Shown here piece after piece: positions 43,501 to 50,339 of a stretch of DNA of 64,000 nt. The notes beneath the pieces are model-generated. The model searched no databases. It was not told the DNA's origin and saw only the letters and a program-made list of their open reading frames with translations. This DNA comes from JAWPMT01 sp965601475 (GTDB lineage: Bacteria; Bacteroidota; Bacteroidia; Cytophagales; Cyclobacteriaceae): positions 5,580,001 to 5,644,000 of the forward strand of contig OZ271832.1 in NCBI GenBank assembly GCA_965601475.1, written 5' to 3'. The stretch's first letter is position 1. Each line of letters begins with the position of its first letter. The position numbers were made by a program, and so were the translations under genes.

Positions 43501-43618
43501 GTGGTCTCCTTTAGGTTGGACAATCATTGGAGGTATGATCTCATCCACACTGCTCACACTGTTTGTAGTGCCGGTTCTTTACAACTGGTTGACGCCGACC
43601 CAAGCCAGTGGGGATTAG
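40574..43618 (+). CDS. RND efflux permease (HAE-1 / TriC-like)
   Basis: 1014 residues from ATG 40574, which begins directly at the first transmembrane helix (LKNYQFVLILIGMAAFIGIT). It has the standard two-fold RND layout: twelve membrane helices with two large periplasmic loops. The TM4 relay motif is ALGLLVDNGIVVVENIQRFV: one aspartate is kept and the second AcrB aspartate is Asn, a subtype seen in TriC-like pumps. The C-terminal half has GFISLVGIVVNNSIILVDYT. It uses the proton gradient to export drugs or other toxic compounds. Substrates unknown. Confidence 0.93.
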   Translation: MRLPAIALKNYQFVLILIGMAAFIGITAIGSMPRNEDPNPKFPFYTIVAIYPGASPEDVEELVVDPLEEELDQLDDIDHLVTIIEEGLAVIRVEGQFGVDIDDKYDEIIREVKSVEPDLPDDVYSLEISKFEPNKNVAIQQIALSASGASYRELEHQAEILERRIEDISGVDEVDIVANPDEVIKVQLDLQRMAALGITLDEVSRVLVTQNLNIPAGDLAAGTHSFSVKSSGSFEDLSQLREAVMRTSGDQVVYLKDFAMVEFDYEDDNWIGRIDGERALFLTVTQKSGNNLVEVGGAINVAIDQFQAELPAGYEVATVFEQGPAVADRITNFFWSLVQGVVLVGLIIFLFLGFRPSLIVMTVIPLSIIIGIGVLDLADYALQQISIAALVIALGLLVDNGIVVVENIQRFVREGYALKEAAIKGTAEVGYAVISSTVTTLLAFFPLVFLESGPGEFLRSLPLTVIFVMIISLMLAMTLTPMVAGKFLRPNSKAKLKVVDKGLERAIGKVYEPLLRFSLKRGWLVLAIGIVLLMASLSLFPAIGVTFFPTADKPLLLIEVETPRGSSLERTDKAVRFVESVLDSTAFVKRYASNTGHGNPTIYYNRTGESYKKYHGQLLVNFEQWEPAKFYQTLEELRYAFSQYPDARITFQELKNGPPIEAPVEIRLIGDDLAKMKVASYEVERIIANAKGTIDTYNPLSINKTDLRVAINREKAGMAGVALAEIDQMMRVGVDGLKVDDVSFGQEEYDIILQADYNADRVTELSKIHFSNFRGDQVPISQIAGLKFESAVAEIRHYDTDRSTSITASLLNPDEAIAITLEIIDQLEEVEFPDGITYQVGGEYESQQESFGDLGTLLMLALLGIFAVLVLQFRSWRQPLIVFAAIPLAITGSFVALFLTGWPFSFFAFVGFISLVGIVVNNSIILVDYTNQLMRAGSNKYEAIMLAARTRFTPIVLTTMTTILGLVPLTFQGTNLWSPLGWTIIGGMISSTLLTLFVVPVLYNWLTPTQASGD

Positions 43619-43753
43619 CCCATGAACCATATAGTGGAAGATGAATAGCGAAGGATCAGGCAAACATCGGATAATGCTTTTTTCAAGCTCAGCGCCTATT
43701 TGATACGTTAGCTCGGGGAAATTTTGAAAATCTGGCGGGTTTTGTCACCTTGA

Positions 43754-44212
43754 ATGTGCAAACAAATGAAATTAACCATGTACAAGATTGAGAAGAAACA
43801 TTATGGGTTTCACCTGACATTTGGTGGATTCATAAAAGAGGCCGAAATGAATCAGTGGTATGATGAGTCACTAGTGGCTCTGAAGGACATGCCCGACAAA
43901 TTTGGGGTATTTGTGGACATGAGAGAACTGAAACCCTTACCATCAGAGAGCCAGAGCAAAATGGAAGCAGGTCAGAAACACTATAAGGAGAGAGGAATGG
44001 TTCGGTCAGTCGTCGTACTGAATGACCCTATTCTGACCATGCAATTCAAGAGAATCGCAAAGCAAAGTGGCATCTATGAATGGGAACGGTATATTGATGC
44101 CTCTTCCAATAGTGACTGGGAACGCATAGGCATCGCCTGGCTTACGGATAAGGTAGATCCTGACAGCAAGGAGGAGGTCACCTTTGCCCAGAAGTACGCT
44201 GCCAAGGTATAG
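43754..44212 (+). CDS. STAS/SpoIIAA-like protein (tentative)
   Basis: About 152 residues; ATGs at 43754, 43766 and 43778 are all possible. The protein has an alternating alpha/beta pattern: YKIEKKHYGFHLTFGGFIKE, then DKFGVFVDMRELKPLPSES and GMVRSVVVLNDPILTMQFKR with a GIYEWERYIDASSN end. This recalls SpoIIAA-like/STAS proteins in which a single domain binds a partner or lipid, but I am not sure. Cytoplasmic, monocistronic. 43619-43753 shows no gene. Confidence 0.55.
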   Translation: MCKQMKLTMYKIEKKHYGFHLTFGGFIKEAEMNQWYDESLVALKDMPDKFGVFVDMRELKPLPSESQSKMEAGQKHYKERGMVRSVVVLNDPILTMQFKRIAKQSGIYEWERYIDASSNSDWERIGIAWLTDKVDPDSKEEVTFAQKYAAKV

Positions 44213-44298
44213 GCCAGACTACTGGCAAAAAGCACTGTTGCGTGGTAACTTAGTCAAACGACATACGTCGCAAGCGCAATGACTAAGTTATCACTCAC

Positions 44299-45366
44299 AT
44301 GGCTCAGCAACGAATAGAAGGCCTGGACGTCGCCCGGGCCATTGCCGTGATGGGTATGATCATCGTCAACTTCAAGATGGTCTTTGGAGCAGACGGCCCC
44401 AACTGGCTTCAAGCGATTTCCAATGTCTTCGATGGAAAGGCCGCCGCCACTTTCGTCGTTCTGGCGGGAATGGGGATCTCCCTGGTCGCCAGGTCTGCAC
44501 TGATGCAGGAAGATCAGGTAAAACTGCGGCTTGTCCGACGGCGCCTTTTGAAGCGTTCCATTTTTCTTTTTGTTGTGGGCTTGTCCTACCTCACCATTTG
44601 GCCTGCTGACATATTGCATTTCTATGGTATCTACATGTTGGTCTGCCTTCTGCTCATTGACTCCCCCAACAAGACGCTTCTCCTTTCAGCAACCCTTTCG
44701 GTTTTGCTATTTCCAGTAATGTTGGTGATTTGGGATTATGAATCAGGTTGGAACTTCAAAACCTTTGAATATCAAGGGTTTTGGGAGTGGGAGGGTTTTC
44801 TTAGGAACCTGTTCTATAATGGATTTCACCCCCTGATTCCCTGGGTAGCTTTCATGATCTTTGGGATGTGGTTGGGGCGTCACGATCTGCACAATAAAGT
44901 CTGGGTTAAGAGTGTGATGCGCTGGAGTGCTGGTGTTTTCATCCTTTGCCAGGTGACCTCGGGCGTACTGATGTTCCTTCTGGAAGGTACCGTGGAAGAT
45001 GCCCAATACCTTGTGGGCGTGAGTCCCATGCCACCGATGCCATTGTATATGTTGAATGGACTAAGCATTGCAGGTTTCGTGATTTCCGGTAGCATTTTGT
45101 TGGCATGGCAAATGGCTGGAAGTCAAATCATTGTTGTTCTTCGGCGCATCGGAGAATTGGCGCTGACTTTCTATGTGGCCCATGTCGTGATTGGGATGGG
45201 ATTGGTGGAAGCACTCACAACAAAACCACTTGGTACATATAGCCTGGCGTTTTCCATGGTTTATGCGCTGATCTTCATTGCCATTTGTGGTGTTTTTGCG
45301 ACTTGGTGGAGGAAGAATCACAAGCTGGGGCCGGTAGAATGGGTCATGCGTAGGATCACTGGTTGA
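44299..45366 (+). CDS. DUF418-type membrane protein
   Basis: 355 residues with about nine transmembrane segments. The start RIEGLDVARAIAVMGMIIVN and the C-terminal block (GELALTFYVAHVVIGMGLVE, then KLGPVEWVMRRITG) are typical of DUF418 proteins related to the heparan-alpha-glucosaminide N-acetyltransferase fold (VLAGMGISLVARSA near the front). They are often suspected to acylate cell-envelope sugars, but no proven role applies here. ATG 44299. Confidence 0.8.
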   Translation: MAQQRIEGLDVARAIAVMGMIIVNFKMVFGADGPNWLQAISNVFDGKAAATFVVLAGMGISLVARSALMQEDQVKLRLVRRRLLKRSIFLFVVGLSYLTIWPADILHFYGIYMLVCLLLIDSPNKTLLLSATLSVLLFPVMLVIWDYESGWNFKTFEYQGFWEWEGFLRNLFYNGFHPLIPWVAFMIFGMWLGRHDLHNKVWVKSVMRWSAGVFILCQVTSGVLMFLLEGTVEDAQYLVGVSPMPPMPLYMLNGLSIAGFVISGSILLAWQMAGSQIIVVLRRIGELALTFYVAHVVIGMGLVEALTTKPLGTYSLAFSMVYALIFIAICGVFATWWRKNHKLGPVEWVMRRITG

Positions 45367-45536
45367 CGCATCAAAGTAGACGCTCAAAGTTCTGCATCTG
45401 GAGGTGCTTTGTTCTAAATTAATCTGGGAGGACTTTGCAATTCTTCCGTTATTAGTGTAATTTATTTGTACAATCGCCTGAACTGTCGTCTTTCGCCTGT
45501 AGACGGTGATTGGATTTTAATCAGCTGCCGTCAATC

Positions 45537-46940
45537 ATGCCTTACCAATGTCAACAGACAGATTGTGAGATTTCCTTGTCTGGGGCCCTTTTTCCCGAAG
45601 CCAGGGCTTGTCCTATGTGTGGTAGTGAAACGGTTTTCGTGACGGTCGACAACTATCTCTTGCCCAGACAATCCGCAGAAAGTAGTTCGTCTCTCAGAAC
45701 ACACCTTCAGATCCATAACATTGCCAACGCCATCCCCGGAGCGATGTTGCTATATGAGATTCGTCCCGATGGAACTGACAATATCCTCTTTATCAGTGAT
45801 CAGGTGAGTGAGGTTTGGGGTGTTGCCAAAGAGGATGCCCTGAAGAATGCTGCCTTGCTATGGCAAGTGGTTGACCCCGAAGATATTTCGGAGATGCAAG
45901 CCTCTGTACAAAAGTCCGCGATGGAACTCAGCTTTTGGGACCATGTCTGGCGGGTCAATATCAATGGCAGCGTCAAATGGCTCAATGGACGTGGCTATCC
46001 TGTTCGCAGTGCTGAGGGTGGTGTGATTTGGAACACCCTTATTCTTGACGTGACTGATTTTAAAAAGGCTCAAAATGAATTGGGCAAGCTGAATACTGAA
46101 TTGGAGGCTAGGGTAAGACGGCGAACGAGGGATCTGGCTGCTGCTAATGAAGAACTGGTGCGGAGTCAACTGAAACTGTTGGAGTCCAATGAGCAACTCA
46201 AACGTGCTATTGATGAATTGAAGTTTGCTGAAATGCAGTTGGTACGCTCGGAAAAAATGGCGTCTCTGGGCGTTTTGACTTCAGGGATGTCCCATGAGTT
46301 GAACAATCCGCTGAACTACATTGTGGGCGGTGCGCTGGGTATTAAGAACTACCTTCTGGATCATTTCTCAGAATTGGATGAGGAGTCAGAAGAGCTCCTG
46401 GAGGCGATTGATTCCGGGGTACGCCGCATTGCCGACATTGTCAAGAGTCTGAATCAATTCAGCGCCTCTTCATATCACAACAACACGATCTGTGATATTC
46501 ACAAGATCATTCGGAATTGCCTCACAGTTCTTGGAAACAAAATCTACGAATCCATCGGGCTCAGACTGGATTTTACCGAAGAAGACTTTGAGCTGGTGGC
46601 CGATGAAAGCAAACTGCACCAACTCTTTGTGAACCTATTGCTCAATAGCGTTCAGGCCATTGAAAACAAGGGTTGGATAAGTATTTCCACCCGGCTCGAC
46701 GCAGGGCAGATCGTGATACTCATCGAGGATGACGGTGTCGGCATAGAAGAACAATATATGAACAAAATCATGGATCCATTCTTCACTACCAAAGATCCCG
46801 GCGTGGGTACTGGACTTGGATTGTCCATTGCGTATGCCATTGTAGAGGAGCATGGTGGCGATATTGCGATCCAGTCGGCCGTTGGCGAAGGGACTGAGGT
46901 AAAGATCAAGCTCCCCGTAGGCAGTAGCCACCTTTCCTGA
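45537..46940 (+). CDS. Sensor histidine kinase with zinc ribbon and PAS
   Basis: 467 residues from ATG 45537. An N-terminal zinc-ribbon-like site with Cys5, Cys10, Cys25 and Cys28 (C-x4-C-x14-C-x2-C) is followed by a PAS domain (about 60-185; PGAMLLYEIRPDGTDNILFI), a coiled coil (about 187-245) and a HisKA-type H-box SHELNNPLNYIVGGALG, with ATPase motifs LLLNSVQAIENKG, EDDGVGIEEQYMNKIMDPFF and GLGLSIAYAIVEEHGG. No transmembrane helix, so a cytoplasmic kinase. No response regulator is adjacent; it is an orphan. The zinc ribbon may sense metal, redox state or a protein partner. Confidence 0.88.
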   Translation: MPYQCQQTDCEISLSGALFPEARACPMCGSETVFVTVDNYLLPRQSAESSSSLRTHLQIHNIANAIPGAMLLYEIRPDGTDNILFISDQVSEVWGVAKEDALKNAALLWQVVDPEDISEMQASVQKSAMELSFWDHVWRVNINGSVKWLNGRGYPVRSAEGGVIWNTLILDVTDFKKAQNELGKLNTELEARVRRRTRDLAAANEELVRSQLKLLESNEQLKRAIDELKFAEMQLVRSEKMASLGVLTSGMSHELNNPLNYIVGGALGIKNYLLDHFSELDEESEELLEAIDSGVRRIADIVKSLNQFSASSYHNNTICDIHKIIRNCLTVLGNKIYESIGLRLDFTEEDFELVADESKLHQLFVNLLLNSVQAIENKGWISISTRLDAGQIVILIEDDGVGIEEQYMNKIMDPFFTTKDPGVGTGLGLSIAYAIVEEHGGDIAIQSAVGEGTEVKIKLPVGSSHLS

Positions 46941-47012
46941 TTCAGATTGTTCGTGCCTGTTCTTCCATTTCCTTGCCGTTTCCTATTATCTTAACTAAAA
47001 GAACTTACCAGC

Positions 47013-48659
47013 ATGACAACAACGCCTAACCCTACGACTTTCAGCCTCAACATTGAAAACAAGTCTTCCTATGCCGATAATGAGGTCTTCATCCAGATAA
47101 GTGGTAAAAATGCAGCACTTGACACCTGGTTTTACTTGTCGGGACCTTCCGCCCAGTCATTGACCGAGTTTGACGATACTCCGGCGACACTACTCAAAAA
47201 AGAACCAAATGGGGCTTTTCTAGGGAATGAGAAGTATTTCATCAAACTCACGGATTTGCACAAGGTTTCCGCCAGCGACCACCTTTATTCCATGGATGTG
47301 CCAAGGGAACACCTCTATTCTGGCAGGATTTACCTTTCATTTGGCAGTATTCTTCCGGGTGTTGGTATTACAGCTCCAGGGTATGCATTTGCATTGGACG
47401 GCAATGGCCAGCCTACGGGGGCAGGTACACCCGTCACCAGTAGCGTAACAGCAAAAGGTGATAGCGATAGCACAGGAACATCCATTACAGGCCTGACCGT
47501 GGATGCAACCAAGGTGCTGTATGCGGGAGAACCCGTAAGTGGGGCAGGGGTCCCTGCAGGTACGGTAGTCAGTAGCATCGTGGATGCCCACAGCATCAAG
47601 CTGAACAATGCGATCACCAAAAATGCCGCAGCCCAATCCCTTACTTTCACGCCTCCGCCTTTTAGTAAGCTGTCCCTTCAGGGACCTTCGTTTTCAGGGT
47701 CTCCGGACTATCTCATCCCTTTTGAATTCATGGAGCTTAGTGCCACAACTGACCTGACGGTCAAGGATCCCTACTACACGTTGTATGCCAATACCAGCGT
47801 CGTGGATTTCTTTTCCATTGGTTTGGGTATGGAGGTTTCATTTGAAGATGGCAGTACCCAATCGGTAGGGTTCGAAGCAGGGATTCGGGAGCAACTGCTT
47901 GGGGAATTCAATGGCCTGGACTCAGGGTCTGCCGGTTTCATGGGGTATGTCCTGACCGATGGTAAGGGTGGCGGTAGCTTAAGCTTCGATAAAAAAGCCG
48001 AGAAAACGAGTGATATTTTGCGGGTACTGGGTCCACAAAACATCATTCAACTGAATCCCGCCGGCGCGCTGGTGAATTTCCTTCAAACCGTGATCGATGA
48101 CACATGGGCCACCTACGCTCAAAAAGCATTGAATATCCCGGATAACCTTCCAGGCCACAATCCATACGGATTCAAGTACACGGGCACCAAAATTGGCAAG
48201 GCAGCTACATTGGACATGACCTGTACGGAAGTACCTGCCGGTAAGACGGGTAATGGCGACGTATTCAACCTACCCAAACCCTCTACCGACATTGTATTTA
48301 AGTGTGACGATACCGCGCCACCGCCCAATTCCTACTCCAATAGCGGGACCAATGCCCACAAGCGACTGGGTTCATTCATTTTGGCAGCCATCAATCGCGG
48401 TGTTTTTGACGATTATGCAAAATGGTCCAATGACCTCAAGGGTGCGACAACCTTCTACAAGCGCTCAGACAAGAAGTACAACATCTACGCCCATATTCTC
48501 CATGAGCATGCTCTGAATGGCAAGGTCTATGGCTTTGGCTATGATGATATCTATGGCCAAGATCCTACTATCGCAGGCCCCATTGGCAAGTGCACCAGCG
48601 GTGCAAAACCACCCGGAGAAGGTATCACCAAAGTCACCGTTAAGATTCCTAGTTTCTAG
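47013..48659 (+). CDS. GH64-like beta-1,3-glucanase with inserted domain
   Basis: 548 residues without a recognisable signal peptide. The front (SLNIENKSSYADNEVFIQIS, SGRIYLSFGSILPG) and the end (NIYAHILHEHALNGKVYGFG, YDDIYGQDP) fit GH64/thaumatin-like beta-1,3-glucanases, which cleave laminarin-type glucans. Residues about 142-214 (47436-47655) are an insertion with SITGLTVDATKVLYAGEPVS and GVPAGTVVSSIVDAHSIKLN, a repeat type I associate with phage tail-fibre and adhesin carbohydrate-binding modules. ATG start. The missing signal peptide is odd for a secreted glucanase, so export may use another route. Fold call fairly sure, activity inferred. Confidence 0.7.
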   Translation: MTTTPNPTTFSLNIENKSSYADNEVFIQISGKNAALDTWFYLSGPSAQSLTEFDDTPATLLKKEPNGAFLGNEKYFIKLTDLHKVSASDHLYSMDVPREHLYSGRIYLSFGSILPGVGITAPGYAFALDGNGQPTGAGTPVTSSVTAKGDSDSTGTSITGLTVDATKVLYAGEPVSGAGVPAGTVVSSIVDAHSIKLNNAITKNAAAQSLTFTPPPFSKLSLQGPSFSGSPDYLIPFEFMELSATTDLTVKDPYYTLYANTSVVDFFSIGLGMEVSFEDGSTQSVGFEAGIREQLLGEFNGLDSGSAGFMGYVLTDGKGGGSLSFDKKAEKTSDILRVLGPQNIIQLNPAGALVNFLQTVIDDTWATYAQKALNIPDNLPGHNPYGFKYTGTKIGKAATLDMTCTEVPAGKTGNGDVFNLPKPSTDIVFKCDDTAPPPNSYSNSGTNAHKRLGSFILAAINRGVFDDYAKWSNDLKGATTFYKRSDKKYNIYAHILHEHALNGKVYGFGYDDIYGQDPTIAGPIGKCTSGAKPPGEGITKVTVKIPSF

Positions 48660-48664
48660 CTATT

Positions 48665-49426
48665 GTGAATTCTCCGAATGTGGAAAAGAAAGGAATGACC
48701 CTGGTCCTGGGAGCAAGCGGGGCCACCGGAAGGCATTTGGTGGAACAATTGGTGATGTCGGAACAAGCTGTGACCGTTTTGGTGCGGACGCCGGAAGCGC
48801 TACCTCAATCCTGGCATGAGCACAATTTGATTACCATAAGGCAGGGCAGTATCTCGGAAATGACGGATAGGGAGTTGGGTGATTGCCTTGAGGGTTGCGA
48901 TGCGGTCGCCTCCTGCCTGGGACACAATATGAGTTTGAAGGGTATTTACGGTAAACCCAGGCGGTTAGTCACGGATGCCATAGCGCGGACATGCTCGGCG
49001 ATCATTCGTCATCAACCGATTCATCCAGTAAAAATCGTACTGATGAATACCGCAGGGAACCGCAACCGAGACCTGAATGAACCCATCTCCCCAGGTGAGC
49101 GCCTCGTGATCGCCTTGCTTCGGCTATTGCTTCCACCGCATCCTGACAATGAAAAGGCAGCGGATTTCCTGAGACTTAATATCGGTCAATCGCACCAGAT
49201 GATAGAATGGTCGGTGGTTAGGCCGGATAACCTGATCGATAAGGACAAGGTCAGTGCCTACCAATTGTACGCTTCACCCACGAGAAGTGCCTTATTCAAT
49301 CCCGGTCAGACCAGTCGCATCAATGTCGCCAACTTCATGGCCCGACTCATCTCAGACAATGACCTATGGCGGGTATGGAAAGGGCAGATGCCGGTGATTT
49401 ACAATGATGAGGCAAAGACCAACTGA
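48665..49426 (+). CDS. NAD(P)-binding protein, atypical SDR type
   Basis: 253 residues if started at GTG 48665; ATG 48695 after GAAAGGA is equally possible and removes ten residues. Rossmann motif TLVLGASGATGRHLVEQLVM near the N-terminus, then VTVLVRTPEALP and DAVASCLGHNMS. Fits the NAD(P)H-binding family with NmrA/YwnB-like members, which act as small oxidoreductases or redox sensors. The substrate is unknown. It starts 6 bases after the glucanase stop, so the two may be co-transcribed. Confidence 0.8.
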   Translation: MNSPNVEKKGMTLVLGASGATGRHLVEQLVMSEQAVTVLVRTPEALPQSWHEHNLITIRQGSISEMTDRELGDCLEGCDAVASCLGHNMSLKGIYGKPRRLVTDAIARTCSAIIRHQPIHPVKIVLMNTAGNRNRDLNEPISPGERLVIALLRLLLPPHPDNEKAADFLRLNIGQSHQMIEWSVVRPDNLIDKDKVSAYQLYASPTRSALFNPGQTSRINVANFMARLISDNDLWRVWKGQMPVIYNDEAKTN

Positions 49427-49568
49427 ATGAATTCCTTAATGAAAAGCGATCATTACTAGGAAATCCCATCGTCCGATTTGCCTATTTCACCGTAGGAATT
49501 CCGGGCTTCGAGGTGAAAGTACCAACATGGACTCATGTCCTGGGTTAAAATGATACAAAACCCTCGGT

Positions 49569-50333
49569 ATGGATTATCTGACAACACTATTCGATAGAAA
49601 TGCACCATTGGCCACTTTTGGCCTGGTAAGCTTGATATGTGCTTTGATTTGTTTGCTACTGATGCAAGTCACTACCTCCCAGGTACTTGGAATCAACGCC
49701 TGGATTAAGCCAGCCAAGTTCTACCTGTCCACAACCATATTTGTATGGACGATGGCATGGATAATGGCCTACCTGCCACAGCAGGGTGTGGTCACGATTT
49801 ACAGTTGGACCGTTATTGCCATACTTGCATTTGAGCTAGCCTACATTTCGTGGTCTGCCGGAGTGGGTCAGCTGTCTCATTTTGACATCTCCGAACCTTT
49901 CAAAGCCGCGATGTTCGGTCTGATGGGCACTGCTATAGGCATTATGACCATTTTCACTTTATTCATTGGACTAATGTTCTTTCAGGGTGGTTTTCCCGAG
50001 TTGCCAACCGCTTACCTCTGGGGCATCAGGCTGGGCATTTTATGTTTTGTAATCTTTGCCATGGAAGGTTATGTAATGGGAGCAAACCTGGCCCACACCG
50101 TAGGTGCACCTGATGGTGGTGCCGGGTTAAAATTCCTGAACTGGAGCGTTACCCATGGCGATCTTCGTATCGCCCACTTCGTTGGAATGCACGGACTTCA
50201 AATCCTTCCTCTTGCGGGGTACTATCTATTTTCAGACACGAGGTGGCTGCTGACCTTGGCAGCAGGTTACTTCCTGCTAGCCTCGCTAACGCTATGGTTA
50301 GCATTGCGAGGCATACCGCTGTTGAAGGTCTGA
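49569..50333 (+). CDS. Multi-spanning membrane protein, unknown
   Basis: 254 residues with seven predicted transmembrane segments (for example FGLVSLICALICLLLMQVTT, YSWTVIAILAFELAYISWSA and MFGLMGTAIGIMTIFTLFIG). Histidines and charged groups lie in membrane-near loops (NLAHTVGAPDGGAG; HGDLRIAHFVGMHGLQILP), which could bind heme or metal. No known family. Ends six bases before the convergent ABC permease gene. ATG 49569. Confidence 0.7.
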   Translation: MDYLTTLFDRNAPLATFGLVSLICALICLLLMQVTTSQVLGINAWIKPAKFYLSTTIFVWTMAWIMAYLPQQGVVTIYSWTVIAILAFELAYISWSAGVGQLSHFDISEPFKAAMFGLMGTAIGIMTIFTLFIGLMFFQGGFPELPTAYLWGIRLGILCFVIFAMEGYVMGANLAHTVGAPDGGAGLKFLNWSVTHGDLRIAHFVGMHGLQILPLAGYYLFSDTRWLLTLAAGYFLLASLTLWLALRGIPLLKV

Positions 50334-50339
50334 CAACCG

